NCBI RefSeq assembly: GCF_001457635.1
Contig: NZ_LN831051.1
Location: 1,860,001 to 1,924,000 of the forward strand
Reading direction: 5' to 3'
From: Streptococcus pneumoniae
GTDB lineage: Bacteria > Bacillota > Bacilli > Lactobacillales > Streptococcaceae
Length of the DNA: 64,000 nucleotides
The notes below the pieces were generated by a model that was given only the letters and a program-made list of their open reading frames with translations, was not told the DNA's origin and did not search any database. Below are positions 55,473-64,000 of the stretch, one piece after another; position 1 is the stretch's first letter; each line of letters opens with the position of its first letter. Made by a program: the position numbers and the translations under genes.

Positions 55473-56105
55473 TTAGGAAAGAATGTCATGCAACTTTGTT
55501 AAAAAGGCTTGCGTTTTTGCCTCAATATCTTCTGCTTGCATCAAATCACGTACAACAGCTACACCAGCTATGCCAGTGCCCATAAGCTGATCAATATTCT
55601 CCGAAGTCAAGCCTCCAATAGCAACTACTGGAATGGCAACCGTTTGGCAAATTGTTTTCAAGGTCGATATCAGAGTAATGGGCGCATTTTCCTTGGTGGT
55701 GGTTGGGAAAATGGCTCCTGTACCCAAGTAATCTGCACCTGATTTCTCCGCTTCCAGAGCTCTTTTAACCGTTTTAGCGGTGACACCGAGGATTTTTTCA
55801 GGACCCAAGACTTTGCGAGCTACCGAAACTGGTAATTCATCATCTCCGATATGCAGACCTGCTGCATCAACCGCAAGACAAACATCCAACCGATCATCGA
55901 TTATCAAGGGGACCTGATAGGCATCTGTTATTTCCTTGACTTGTTTTGCCAGTTGATAATATTGATTGGTTGTGAGATTTTTTTCTCGCAATTGGACTAT
56001 GGTAACCCCTGAACGGCAGGCCGTCTCAACTTTTGCAAGAAAGCTTTCCACGGAATCTTGATAGCGATTGGTTACCAGATATAGTCTAAGTGCTTCTCTA
56101 TTCAT
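55473..56105 (-). CDS. thiE: Thiamin-phosphate synthase (copy 1)
   Basis: ThiE joins HMP-PP and thiazole phosphate to thiamin phosphate. The 210-residue barrel enzyme shows [65 protein letters not shown] and [10 protein letters not shown]. It overlaps thiM1 by 8 bp and is the last gene of the ykoE-led operon. Confidence 0.95.
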   Translation of the reverse strand: MNREALRLYLVTNRYQDSVESFLAKVETACRSGVTIVQLREKNLTTNQYYQLAKQVKEITDAYQVPLIIDDRLDVCLAVDAAGLHIGDDELPVSVARKVLGPEKILGVTAKTVKRALEAEKSGADYLGTGAIFPTTTKENAPITLISTLKTICQTVAIPVVAIGGLTSENIDQLMGTGIAGVAVVRDLMQAEDIEAKTQAFLTKLHDILS

Positions 56106-56904
56106 AAACCTCTCCTTTGATGGTATCTAGCCAATTTTCATCTCTTCTTAGGAGCGAAAGCTGATTGAGTACTTGGTAACGAAATTCTTCCAATCCCATT
56201 CCTTGAACAACTATTTTCTCAGCAGCGATATTGAGATAAGAGACTGCTAAGCAAGAAGCTTCAAAACCAGTCTTTCCTTGGCTGAGAAAAACGGCTGTTA
56301 AGGCTCCAACCAAGTCTCCTGTCCCTGTTATCCAGTCTAATTCAGTACAGCCATTCTCCAGTACAGCAACTTGATTCTCCGAAACAATAAGGTCCTTGGG
56401 GCCAGTAACTAAGAAAGACATACCAGGATAGGTCTGACACCAGTCTTTCAAGACTTGAAGCAAATCCTCCGTTTCTTGATCTTTAGCACTCGCATCGACC
56501 CCAACGCCGTGGTGCTTTAATCCAACAAGACTTCGAATTTCTGACATGTTTCCTTTAAGGACCGTAGGTCTATAGTCTAAAAGGTCTTTAACTAAGCTCT
56601 TACGAATGGATGAAGTCGTTACGCCAACCGCATCTACTACCATCGGGAGAGAAGATTGGTTTGCATACGAAGCTGCCATGCGGATTGCTTTTTCCTTCTC
56701 AGCTGACAAATGCCCCAAATTGATGAAGAGAGCCTGACTTTGCTTAGTAAAATCAAGAACTTCACGGGGATCATCTGCCATGACAGGTTTGCATCCCAGA
56801 GCCAAAATCCCATTTGCCAGCATCTCACAAGAAATCTCATTGGTCATACAGTGAATGAGGGAACTAGAGCCTATAGGAAAAGGATTTGTCAATGCCTGCA
56901 TCAT
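56098..56904 (-). CDS. thiM: Hydroxyethylthiazole kinase (copy 1)
   Basis: ThiM phosphorylates salvaged thiazole alcohol. The 268-residue protein shows [63 protein letters not shown] and the active-site [18 protein letters not shown]. Overlaps thiW by 4 bp. The catalytic Cys often present in VTGTGCxLG is replaced by Asp (TGTGD). Confidence 0.94.
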   Translation of the reverse strand: MMQALTNPFPIGSSSLIHCMTNEISCEMLANGILALGCKPVMADDPREVLDFTKQSQALFINLGHLSAEKEKAIRMAASYANQSSLPMVVDAVGVTTSSIRKSLVKDLLDYRPTVLKGNMSEIRSLVGLKHHGVGVDASAKDQETEDLLQVLKDWCQTYPGMSFLVTGPKDLIVSENQVAVLENGCTELDWITGTGDLVGALTAVFLSQGKTGFEASCLAVSYLNIAAEKIVVQGMGLEEFRYQVLNQLSLLRRDENWLDTIKGEVYE

Positions 56905-57425
56905 TCTATCCTTTCAGCAAAGAAATATCCTTGCACTTTTTTAAAGAATTCCTGCTTGATTAAAAATCTAAATGCAATAAAGGAAATCGCTGTACCAATC
57001 AAGGTTGCTCCGAAAAATCGAGGAGTGTAGATAAACCAACTAAGCTTAGCAGCCGATCCTGTAAAGAGCACCATAACAGGATAGGAAACAATAGAACCAA
57101 TAATACCTGTTCCCACAATTTCTCCCAAGGCAGAAAAGTAAAATTTTCGACCGTACTTATAAAAGAGACCTGCTAGAAGGGCTCCAAAAGTCGCTCCTGT
57201 GAGAGCTAAAGGCGGAATCCCTTGAGTCGTCATACGGATAAAGGCTGTCACTGTAGCCATAGCCAAGGCATAAACAGGTCCCATCATGATTCCCGCTAGA
57301 ATATTGACTACACTGGACATCGGTGCCATTCCCTCAATCCGAAAGATAGGTGTAAGGACTACATCAAGGGCAATCATCATAGATAAAATGGTCAATTTGT
57401 GAACTTGTAGTTGGTGCTTTCTCAT
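56901..57425 (-). CDS. thiW: Thiazole-specific ECF substrate-binding subunit ThiW
   Basis: This 174-residue membrane protein with about five or six helices has the ThiW/CytX-type pattern [21 protein letters not shown] and [21 protein letters not shown]. It is predicted to import the thiazole moiety of thiamin, consistent with the thiM gene that overlaps its 3' end. It depends on an EcfA/T module, perhaps the one encoded next to it. Confidence 0.9.
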   Translation of the reverse strand: MRKHQLQVHKLTILSMMIALDVVLTPIFRIEGMAPMSSVVNILAGIMMGPVYALAMATVTAFIRMTTQGIPPLALTGATFGALLAGLFYKYGRKFYFSALGEIVGTGIIGSIVSYPVMVLFTGSAAKLSWFIYTPRFFGATLIGTAISFIAFRFLIKQEFFKKVQGYFFAERIE

Positions 57426-57429
57426 GTTT

Positions 57430-58122
57430 CTATTCTTCTCCTTTTTCTAAAGACTGTAAATCGCTCTTCCATGTCTGGTGTTGGTAAGCCATCTCCCAAA
57501 ACTTGGCTTCCATATGAACACTGATGTGGAAGGCATCTAGCATTTTTTGCTTATCTGTCTCATCACTTTCTCGATAAAGCTGATTGACCAGTGCTCCCTC
57601 CTCTCTGATCTGTTGCTCTAACTCATCCGTAATATAAGTTTCAATCCATTGTTGATAGAGAGGATTTGGTGATGGTTTAAGATTAAGTGATTTGCCTATA
57701 TCATGGTATAACCAAGGACAAGGAAGCAAGCTTGCAAAAGCTATGGCTAAGTTCGGTTCTGCAAATTGCCTATAAATATGAGAAATGTAATGATAACAGG
57801 TTGGAGCGATTGGATGTTGCTCCATTTCCTGGTCGTTGATTTCCAATTCCTTGAAAAATTGTTGGCGAATAAATAACTCACCCTCCACTAAACCCTGAGC
57901 ATTTTGTTTCAAGAGTCTTTTCATCTCTTGGTTTGAAGTCTTATCAGCCAAAAGATGATAGATTTCTGAGAAAGCCTTCAGATAGTAGGCATCCTGAATC
58001 AGGTAATAGCGGAAAATGGCAGGTTCTAAATTCCCCTCTTGTAATTGTAAAATAAAGGGATGATGAAAGGAAGCCTGCCAAGCTTTCTTGGATAATTCCA
58101 TCGCAATATCTGTAAATTCCAT
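57430..58122 (-). CDS. tenA: Thiaminase II TenA, Cys-type (TenA_C)
   Basis: TenA hydrolyses aminopyrimidine thiamin breakdown products to HMP. The 230-residue helical protein shows PFILQLQEGNLEPAIFRYYLIQDAYYLKAF (Asp for amine binding), EGELFIRQQF and the nucleophile Cys in LLPCPWLYHDIG. Presence of that Cys puts it in the TenA_C class. It sits between ThiW and EcfT in the operon. Confidence 0.95.
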   Translation of the reverse strand: MEFTDIAMELSKKAWQASFHHPFILQLQEGNLEPAIFRYYLIQDAYYLKAFSEIYHLLADKTSNQEMKRLLKQNAQGLVEGELFIRQQFFKELEINDQEMEQHPIAPTCYHYISHIYRQFAEPNLAIAFASLLPCPWLYHDIGKSLNLKPSPNPLYQQWIETYITDELEQQIREEGALVNQLYRESDETDKQKMLDAFHISVHMEAKFWEMAYQHQTWKSDLQSLEKGEE

Positions 58123-58132
58123 AATAACTCCT

Positions 58133-58783
58133 TTATAAAAATAGACTGGTTTGAAGCAATAAAAAGAAAAGCAGGTAGATTAATTTTGTTTTTTTAGGAA
58201 TATAAAAAGTCCGATAGCTATTCTTCAACTGTGCATGTTCGTCATATCCGTGAGCAGATAGAGCTCTCAGGTAAAGATGGCGCCACCTAAAGACTGTCAT
58301 CAGAACCTTACTGTAAATCAAGGGCGACCAAAAATGTAGTTTTTGACCACGTAATAGGCAAGCTTCTTTGAGGGACTTGATTTCTTGCTGAATGAGAGGA
58401 AAAGAATTGAATACCACAATCAAGGCATAGGACCAAGAGCGTGATAGCCCCTTTTGAGCCAAGTACAAGAGAAGCTCTTTTAGTGAAATAGAGGAAACAA
58501 AGACAAGGCCGATACAAACTGTCACAAAGGCCCTCGTTCCAAGCATGACTGCCTGTGAAGCATCTCCGTGTAACTGAACTGCCCAGTAGTTGGCAAAAGA
58601 TGGTAAAATGGCAAGTATGATCATCCAAGCTAACATTTTAAATCGACGGTAATAGAGCATAAAGAGAATACAAAATGCGACTACCGAAAGATTCAGAGCA
58701 ATCGAAGGAATGAAAGATGTTTCCAAGGATAAAATCAGCAAGAAGAGACTGATAATCGGTGTCTGGGTTGCTACTTTGACCAT
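58133..58783 (-). CDS. ECF transporter transmembrane subunit (EcfT/YkoC-like)
   Basis: This 216-residue membrane protein has five or so helices and the EcfT coupling helices (LKEACLLRGQKLHFWSP and LSAHGYD, the Ala-Arg-Gly-like motifs). It joins the ATPase at 58785 and S components YkoE or ThiW. Its stop and start lie within 10 bp of its neighbours. Confidence 0.9.
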   Translation of the reverse strand: MVKVATQTPIISLFLLILSLETSFIPSIALNLSVVAFCILFMLYYRRFKMLAWMIILAILPSFANYWAVQLHGDASQAVMLGTRAFVTVCIGLVFVSSISLKELLLYLAQKGLSRSWSYALIVVFNSFPLIQQEIKSLKEACLLRGQKLHFWSPLIYSKVLMTVFRWRHLYLRALSAHGYDEHAQLKNSYRTFYIPKKTKLIYLLFFLLLQTSLFL

Positions 58784-58784
58784 A

Positions 58785-60170
58785 CTATCTCACCTCCCCT
58801 TGGGTATTGCTACTCTGAGATGTAAGTGGTTTGGTAATGGTCACTTCTTTCACATGCCGAAGACCCTGACTAGTCATCTCAATCCAATAATCAACCACAG
58901 AAATCAAAGGGTCTAAACGATGACTAATGAGCAGAAAACTTCTTCCTTGATTCCTCTCCTCCACAATCCACTTGCAAAAATAATGGCAGGCTCTATCATC
59001 CAAACCTGCAAAAGGTTCATCTAGCAAGATCACGGAAGCCTTACTGGTCAAGATGGTCAGGAGCTGAAGAATTTTTTGCTGACCACCACTTAATTGATAG
59101 GGACTCTTATCGACTGCCTGCTCCAAATCAAAATATCGTAAAGCTTGAAAAATCCGCTGATTTCTTTCAGAATCAGGTCCATCTAATTGAAGCTCCTCTC
59201 GCAGACTGACTCGGATAAACTGCTTCTCAGCTTCCTGAACAACACCCGTCAGATCACGGTACAAACTCTTTTTCTTTTTCAGGACTGTCCCCTTCCATGC
59301 AATGCGCCCCTTATACTTTTGAAATTGAAGAATAGACCGAAAGAGGGTTGATTTCCCGACACCATTGTCACCCAGGATACAGGAAATCCCTTGATAGAAT
59401 GTGAAATCAGCAATTGAAAAGAGGGGGCGATTACCAAGCTCACCAGTCACACGGTTCATATGGAATAGTTCCGGGCTAGAAGCAACTTCCTTTGAAGCAA
59501 CCTGTGTCATCTCATAGGAAGGGATTTGATTTATTTCCCTTAGTTTTCCGTCTCTTAGCTCAACCATATGGTCGATATAGGCTTTATAGTCAGATAAATC
59601 ATGGTCGCACAAAATAACTGTCTTCCCATCAAGAGCCAACTCTTTTAGAATCTCCAATATCTCGATTCTGCTCTTGCGGTCAATGGAAGCGAAGGGCTCA
59701 TCCAAGAGATATACCCTAGGATTCATGGCAAAGAGGACAGCCAGCGCTGCTTTTTGCTTTTCCCCACCTGATAGGTGATGAATGGGACGGTGTAAGATTG
59801 CCTCGCAACGACATTGCTGGACAACCTCTGCTATTTTAGAATCAATTTCCTGAAGGTGATAGCCGATATTCTCCAAGGTGAAAATCAACTCCTCAAACAA
59901 GTTCTCCATGGTAAATTGATGATTGGGATTTTGCAAGAGAATGCCAACCTTCTGGACACGTGCGATGATAGAAAGCTGACTGACCTCGCTCCCATCTATC
60001 AGGACTTGACCACTATAGGGAAGAGAACTGACTTGGGCAATCATTTGAAAGAGGCTGGATTTTCCTGAACCACTGCTCCCAACTAACAAGGTAAAGGCTT
60101 GCGCATGAAAAGTAAAATCAAACGGCTCAGAGAAGATTGGGGACTGAATCGCTCGTAGTTCCAGACCCAT
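58785..60170 (-). CDS. ECF transporter ATPase with two fused NBDs (YkoD-like)
   Basis: A 461-residue protein with two ABC domains in one chain. Walker A motifs are VGSSGSGKSS and LGDNGVGKST, signatures LSGGEKQKAALAV and LSGGQQKILQLL, Walker B YLLDEPFASID and ILLDEPFAGLDD. This is the YkoD form that serves a thiamin-precursor transporter. It lies directly between ykoE and ecfT. Confidence 0.94.
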   Translation of the reverse strand: MGLELRAIQSPIFSEPFDFTFHAQAFTLLVGSSGSGKSSLFQMIAQVSSLPYSGQVLIDGSEVSQLSIIARVQKVGILLQNPNHQFTMENLFEELIFTLENIGYHLQEIDSKIAEVVQQCRCEAILHRPIHHLSGGEKQKAALAVLFAMNPRVYLLDEPFASIDRKSRIEILEILKELALDGKTVILCDHDLSDYKAYIDHMVELRDGKLREINQIPSYEMTQVASKEVASSPELFHMNRVTGELGNRPLFSIADFTFYQGISCILGDNGVGKSTLFRSILQFQKYKGRIAWKGTVLKKKKSLYRDLTGVVQEAEKQFIRVSLREELQLDGPDSERNQRIFQALRYFDLEQAVDKSPYQLSGGQQKILQLLTILTSKASVILLDEPFAGLDDRACHYFCKWIVEERNQGRSFLLISHRLDPLISVVDYWIEMTSQGLRHVKEVTITKPLTSQSSNTQGEVR

Positions 60171-60731
60171 CTATGCTTTTCCTCCAGTTGCAAACTGATG
60201 ATAGAGTTTGACAATGGCACGAACCAAGATGGTACAGAAGAAATAAACAGAAATAAAACGTACCACAAGCAAGGAAAGGACAAACGGAAGGGAAAAGGCG
60301 TAGTAACCTAACTTAATGTATTCATAGACAAAGCTAACAAGCGTAATCCCAATACTATTAGCAGTTAGAGAGAGCCAACTTTCATAGCGATTCTTAGTTA
60401 CGATAAAACCAAATTCACTTCCCAAACCTTGAACCAAGCCAGACAAAAGAGCTCCTAGACCAAATTGGCTACCATAAAGGACTTCAGCAAGCGCAGCTAG
60501 CACTTCTCCAATCGTTGCACTTCCGACTCTCGGAACAAAGATGGCAGCAATGGGCGCAGCCATACACCAGAGACCGAAGAGGATTTCATTGGCAAAGGCC
60601 TGCAAACCAAGAGGTGTTAAGAGTAGACTGAGAATATTATACACATATCCTGAACCAACGAAAACCCCACCAAAAAAGATAGACAAGAAAGCAAGCAAGA
60701 TAACATCTTTTAACTGCCATTTTTTCAACAT
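60171..60731 (-). CDS. HMP-specific ECF substrate-binding subunit YkoE
   Basis: A 186-residue membrane protein matching YkoE: LKDVILLAFLSIFFGGVFVG near the start, VPRVGSATIGEVLAALAEVLYGSQFGLGALLSG in the middle. YkoEDC is predicted to import hydroxymethylpyrimidine or its precursors. It is the first gene after a TPP riboswitch and terminator, with a RUP between. Confidence 0.92.
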   Translation of the reverse strand: MLKKWQLKDVILLAFLSIFFGGVFVGSGYVYNILSLLLTPLGLQAFANEILFGLWCMAAPIAAIFVPRVGSATIGEVLAALAEVLYGSQFGLGALLSGLVQGLGSEFGFIVTKNRYESWLSLTANSIGITLVSFVYEYIKLGYYAFSLPFVLSLLVVRFISVYFFCTILVRAIVKLYHQFATGGKA

Positions 60732-60791
60732 AAAAAACTCCTTTTTTTAAAGAAAAGTGGGGCACTCAAGAAGACCGACCTAAATACTTTG

Positions 60792-60897
60792 TATAGCAGA
60801 CTGAATTTAGAACAGTACACAAGAACACTAAAATATTTCTAGAAATTAATTTGAATTTTCTAATTGATTTGTTCGCATCTTATTTCAATCTACTATA
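60792..60897. repeat. RUP element between riboswitch and ykoE
   Basis: A 106-bp copy TATAGCAGACTGAATTTAG...TTCAATCTACTATA, diverged (AATTAATTTGAATTTTC core). It lies between the riboswitch terminator and ykoE. Confidence 0.8.
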
Positions 60898-60921
60898 TCA
60901 TCTTCATCCAGTTTCGTAAAA

Positions 60922-60955
60922 GAAAAAACTCTAATTACAGATACGAATTAGAGTT
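60922..60955 (-). terminator. TPP-riboswitch-linked terminator (ykoE operon)
   Basis: The minus-strand AACTCTAATTC-gtatctgt-AATTAGAGTT is followed by TTTTTC, about 50 nt after the riboswitch. It should terminate when TPP is bound. Confidence 0.88.
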
Positions 60956-61002
60956 CAGCTTACAAGATTAGACAGTTCTTTTCGACATACGAAAAAAACA
61001 TT

Positions 61003-61076
61003 TCACATTTCCCTTCGCCAGTCTTAACTGTATCAGGTTCAATGGGTATCATCTCAGCCTAAAGCACCCCAAATGC
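61003..61076 (-). promoter_or_regulatory. TPP riboswitch of the ykoE-ecfA-ecfT-tenA-thiW-thiM-thiE operon
   Basis: On the minus strand: GGGGTGCTTTAGGCTGAGATG, ATACCCATTGAACCTGATACAG, and CTGGCGAAGGGAAATGTG. The order and conserved CUGAGA and ACCUGAU-like segments are those of the THI box. Confidence 0.95.
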
Positions 61077-61080
61077 CTTT

Positions 61081-61289
61081 ATTATTTAATTATGTGATTA
61101 TTATAACACACATTTTATACTAGTTCAAGAAATTGAACTGGAAATACAGCCTTGCACTCACAAAGACAGCAGATCTTTCTTTTGCAAAAAACAAATGACC
61201 TGTTTGATGAATTAGCCATTCAAGCTGAATCTAGACATAGCTTTTTAAAAAAGGAAAATCCTACTTACTTAGAATCCAAGGATAGATAT
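61081..61289. other. Spacer between thiE2 and the ykoE riboswitch
   Basis: I see no gene. A plus-strand frame at 61152 (MHSQRQQIFLLQKTN...) runs into thiE2 antisense and has no ribosome binding site. It may be a small remnant of an older gene. Confidence 0.4.
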
Positions 61290-61919
61290 CTATTGTTCAC
61301 TCATTTCCCGAACAGTTTTTTCTATATTTTTTGCATACGATATTGCTGAAATGATTGAAACACCGTCAACATTGGTCTTCATAATGTCTTTAATATGTTT
61401 CGTCTGTATCCCACCAATTGCAACTAAGGGCATTTGTGGCAACAGTTTTCTCATCAATTTAACACCTTCATAACCTATAGCACCACCAGCATCATCCTTT
61501 GACTGGGTATCAAATACAGGACCAACACCAACATAATCTACATATTCAACTTTTGATTGTTGAAATTCTTCCTCGTTTTTTATAGAAAGACCAATTATTT
61601 TATCTGGCATCAATTTTCTAATTTCATCAACACCAATATCATCTTGACCTACATGTACGCCATCAGCGTCAATTTCCATTGCTAAATCTATATCGTCATT
61701 AACGATAAATGGAACATTGTATTTTTTACAAAGTTCTTTAATTTGGATAGCTAGCTCAAGTTTTTCTAAGCCTTCTAAAGCACCCTCACCTTTTTCTCGA
61801 AATTGAAATAAGGTTATACCACCTTTTAAGGCTTCCTCAACGACTGTATATAGATTTTTTCCTTGGCAAGTAGTCGTTCCACAAATAAAATATAGTTTTA
61901 GTAATTCTTTATGAAACAT
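61290..61919 (-). CDS. thiE: Thiamin-phosphate synthase (copy 2)
   Basis: A 209-residue ThiE with YFICGTTTCQGKNLYTVVEEAL, GITLFQFREKGEG, FIVNDDIDLAMEIDADGVHVGQDDI, YVGVGPVFDTQSKDDAG and VAIGGIQTKHI. It differs in many positions from copy 1, and its codons are clearly more AT-rich, so it is likely acquired or very old. It is 1 bp behind thiM2. A separate set from ykoE-thiE1. Confidence 0.95.
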   Translation of the reverse strand: MFHKELLKLYFICGTTTCQGKNLYTVVEEALKGGITLFQFREKGEGALEGLEKLELAIQIKELCKKYNVPFIVNDDIDLAMEIDADGVHVGQDDIGVDEIRKLMPDKIIGLSIKNEEEFQQSKVEYVDYVGVGPVFDTQSKDDAGGAIGYEGVKLMRKLLPQMPLVAIGGIQTKHIKDIMKTNVDGVSIISAISYAKNIEKTVREMSEQ

Positions 61920-61920
61920 C

Positions 61921-62703
61921 TTACTTCACTCTTTTGAATTCCTTTACATCTTCATCTGTAATCTCGTATAAGGCATTTATAAATTCAACTTTAAATGTCC
62001 CAGGAAGATGTCCATTTGGACGTTTTTCTGCCATTTCTCCAGCGATATTGTAAACTAACATTGCTGTTTCTAATGATTTCAATTCTTGACCTTTTTCTAG
62101 TCCGATAAAGCTTGCTACTACAGCTCCTAATAAGCATCCTGTCCCAATGACTTTCGGCATCATAGCACTACCATTATGAATCGTTACCACTTCTCCATTA
62201 ACAGCAATGGCATCCACTTCACCTGTTACTACTATTGGAATATTGAACTTCTCATTTGCTGCTAGAGCAATTTCGTCAATATTATCTACGCCCGCACTAT
62301 CTACTCCTTTAGATGCCACATCTATTCCTACTAAAGAGGCAATCTCGCCAGCATTTCCTCTAATCGCTGCTAGTTTATAATTGTTGATTAGATCATCTGC
62401 TACTTTTTTTCTATATTCTCCTGCTCCACAGGCTACAGGATCTAAAACTGCTGGGACATTATATTTCTCCGCAATTTTCAGAGCAGCTTGGTATAATTTC
62501 CAATTTTCATCTGTCAATGTTCCTATGTTTATTAATAAACCACCAGCATACTTTAACAAATCCTCTAAATCTGCTGGAAACTCACTCATGGCTGGTGAGA
62601 CGCTCAGTGCTACTAATCCATTTGCTGTGAAATTTTTTACTACATCATTGGTTATACAAATGACCAATGGTGCTTTTTCTTTTAATAATTTTAAACTTGT
62701 CAT
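61921..62703 (-). CDS. thiM: Hydroxyethylthiazole kinase (copy 2)
   Basis: A 260-residue ThiM with [60 protein letters not shown] and catalytic Cys in [17 protein letters not shown]. The classic Cys is kept here while copy 1 has Asp. ATG 62703 is preceded by AAGGAAGG. A GTG at 62724 overlaps that site. AT-rich relative to copy 1. Confidence 0.95.
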   Translation of the reverse strand: MTSLKLLKEKAPLVICITNDVVKNFTANGLVALSVSPAMSEFPADLEDLLKYAGGLLINIGTLTDENWKLYQAALKIAEKYNVPAVLDPVACGAGEYRKKVADDLINNYKLAAIRGNAGEIASLVGIDVASKGVDSAGVDNIDEIALAANEKFNIPIVVTGEVDAIAVNGEVVTIHNGSAMMPKVIGTGCLLGAVVASFIGLEKGQELKSLETAMLVYNIAGEMAEKRPNGHLPGTFKVEFINALYEITDEDVKEFKRVK

Positions 62704-62797
62704 ATTGAAATCCTTCCTTTTCACTTTATACGATCTACTGATTTCGATTTATTTCTATCTTTCGTTAAGAATTTTTTTCATTTACATTGAATGATTT

Positions 62798-62908
62798 ATA
62801 CTCAATGAAAATCAAAGAGCAAACTAGGAGGCTAACCGCAGGTTGCTCAAAACACTGTTTTGAGGTTGTGGATAGAACTGACGTGGTTTGAAGAGATTTT
62901 CGAAGAGT
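62798..62908. repeat. Short BOX element between tenA2 and thiM2
   Basis: A 111-bp BOX with boxC end (ATACTCAATGAAAATC) and a cut-down boxA (GACGTGGTTTGAAGAGATTTTCGAAGAGT). The central ACGAAGTCAG...CGACGC segment is missing, so it is a deletion derivative. It lies inside the tenA-thiM-thiE operon. Confidence 0.9.
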
Positions 62909-62945
62909 CTTACCTCATCAAATTTGTAAATATCATGAGCTTTCT

Positions 62946-63614
62946 CTAGACATCGTAACCAATATCAAAAAAAGCTAATTCTAAAGCGACTGCTTGATTC
63001 CAGCGTTGCTGAAGTTCTGTCAAATCTTCTCGATTTTTACCGACACGATTGAGTTCGTCAACCAGAAATTGAACCCACTCTGCAAAGAAAGGACCTCTGT
63101 GGAGATTGATCCATTCCGAATGAATATAGACTTCAGGTAGAGCCAAATCTTTAGAACCCCAGTCTAAATAGAGACCTTCTGCAATGACCAGCATAACCAA
63201 AAGATGGGCATAGTCTGATGAAGCCACCGCCGAATACATTAGATCCTGAAAGGCTTTTGTTACAGGGTGCAAAGTCACTTCTAGGTAGTCATTCTCTGCT
63301 ACTTTTAACTCTTTAAAAGCCTTTTGGAAATAACCATCTTCATCTGCTTCAAGAAAGCCTAGTTGCTTGGCAAAACGAAGCTTGGATTCAAGTTTATCTG
63401 CGTGAGCTACGCAGGCACCCAGCATGGATAAGAAGGCATCAAAGAAGTGATAATCTTGAATCAGATAGTCCTTTAAGACCTTATTCTCAATTGTCCCCGC
63501 AAAAAGTTCCTTAACAAAACGATGATTGATTGCAGCCTGCCAATCCTTCTGACTGCTTTTTAATAATTCTCCAACAGTCAAACCTGGCTGAAATGCATAG
63601 TCTTGTGTTTCCAT
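62946..63614 (-). CDS. TenA family protein, Cys-less (TenA_E type)
   Basis: This 222-residue TenA fold starts LTVGELLKSSQKDWQAAINHRFVKELFAGTIENKVLKDYLIQDYHFFDAFLSML. The position of the thiaminase nucleophile reads LLVMLVIAEGLYLDWG, with no Cys but a Glu, which defines TenA_E. TenA_E enzymes act on other thiamin degradation products such as formyl- or deoxy-aminopyrimidines. First gene of the tenA2-thiM2-thiE2 operon. Confidence 0.92.
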   Translation of the reverse strand: METQDYAFQPGLTVGELLKSSQKDWQAAINHRFVKELFAGTIENKVLKDYLIQDYHFFDAFLSMLGACVAHADKLESKLRFAKQLGFLEADEDGYFQKAFKELKVAENDYLEVTLHPVTKAFQDLMYSAVASSDYAHLLVMLVIAEGLYLDWGSKDLALPEVYIHSEWINLHRGPFFAEWVQFLVDELNRVGKNREDLTELQQRWNQAVALELAFFDIGYDV

Positions 63615-63760
63615 ATTTACTTCTCCTCTCTTTACTTGTTAGTAATTAATAAAACACCAAGAAATATCAAGAAAAATCGTAATTCCACTTGATCCTTTTA
63701 AAACACATCGAGAGTATTTGCAGAGAGCTAACTAAACAAGCCTATCCAGTTTATATAAAC

Positions 63761-63793
63761 AAAAAACTCCAATTACAATCAAGAATTAGAGTT
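63761..63793 (-). terminator. TPP-riboswitch-linked terminator (tenA2 operon)
   Basis: The minus-strand AACTCTAATTC-ttgattgt-AATTGGAGTT is followed by TTTTTG. Confidence 0.88.
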
Positions 63794-63837
63794 GACTTAC
63801 AAGATTAGACCGTTCATTTCACCATACGAAAAAACTG

Positions 63838-63912
63838 TTCACATTTCCCTTCGCCAGTCTTAACTGTATCAGGTTCAATGGGTATTATCTCAGCCTAAAG
63901 CACCCCAAATGT
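63838..63912 (-). promoter_or_regulatory. TPP riboswitch of the tenA2-thiM2-thiE2 operon
   Basis: On the minus strand: GGGGTGCTTTAGGCTGAGATA, ATACCCATTGAACCTGATACAG, CTGGCGAAGGGAAATGTG. Almost identical to the copy at 61003-61076, including flanks and terminator, which points to duplication. Confidence 0.95.
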
Positions 63913-64000
63913 CTCTATTATTTAATTACTGAACCAGTATAGCAAAAAATGAAAGCCTTAGCAAGATATTTAACCGAAAAATATCTTTATATATAGTAGA

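Noticed and set aside
61152-61349. 65-codon plus frame overlapping thiE2
   Set aside because: No ribosome binding site. The latter part is antisense to thiE2.
63992-64000. Possible start of a RUP (TATAGTAGA) at the right edge
   Set aside because: Only nine bases are visible, and TATAG-like words are common in this AT-rich sequence.

Overview
The window looks like Streptococcus pneumoniae or a very close Mitis-group relative. The GC content is low. The repeat families are the pneumococcal ones: BOX (at least five copies), RUP (at least five 107-bp copies) and an IS630-Spn1-type insertion sequence. The gene set and order (spxB, copY-cupA-copA, livJHMGF, slrA, sodA, macAB-like transporter, YkoEDC/thiamin cluster) match my memory of the pneumococcal chromosome. 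Species assignment is inference; no database was searched.

Layout. 1-9.6 kb: an aldo/keto reductase cut by the window edge, a PadR regulator with its membrane partner, metG, a three-gene MacA/MacB-like exporter, glutathione reductase and the biotin transporter subunit bioY. 9.6-15 kb: a translation/RNA group (PC4-like protein, stand-alone ATP-cone protein, trmD, rimM, khpA, rpsP) mixed with decay. The decay comprises a MazG pseudogene next to a RUP and a SAP-like gene broken by a segment carrying the 3' end of a ribosomal protein S9 gene. 15-26 kb: slrA, an ABC-F protein, vanZ-like, rlmN, yutD-like, sodA, holA, pyrDA, metK and a DEAD-box helicase. 26-39 kb: an EEP-fold nuclease, a glucose-type PTS EIICBA, ftsEX, prfB (programmed frameshift), acuB, the branched-chain amino-acid transporter livJHMGF, ylbG and clpP. 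39-47 kb: upp, dCMP deaminase, a TetR/DegV pair, a flavoprotein, a Nudix hydrolase, a MerR-TipAS regulator divergent from an NSS-family transporter, and manA. 47-51 kb: a truncated 6-phospho-beta-glucosidase, an IS630-type element itself invaded by two RUPs, a VOC protein and spxB. 51-54.2 kb: copper export operon copY-cupA-copA. 54.2-64 kb: thiamin salvage.

The thiamin region is the most concentrated system. It has three TPP riboswitches, two TenA proteins of different catalytic class, two ThiM, two ThiE, one ThiD, the ThiW and YkoE substrate-binding subunits, and an EcfT/EcfA transporter core. No ThiC or thiazole-synthesis genes are visible. This fits scavenging and rebuilding of thiamin from breakdown products rather than de novo synthesis. 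Two of the riboswitch/terminator cassettes are near-copies of each other.

The most unusual signal is upstream of metK. The leader contains what reads as an SMK-box (SAM-III) riboswitch: an anti-Shine-Dalgarno, a closing helix and an apical helix. It is interrupted by about 162 bp flanked by 17-bp direct repeats and containing a perfect hairpin with 20-bp arms. Other points for a second look are the rpsI-3' fragment inside a broken gene, RUPs nested in their presumed helper IS, an 8-bp duplication that frameshifts the last helix of the NSS transporter, and several well-formed operators (CtsR, CodY, CopY, BirA-like, TetR, MerR 19-bp spacer).
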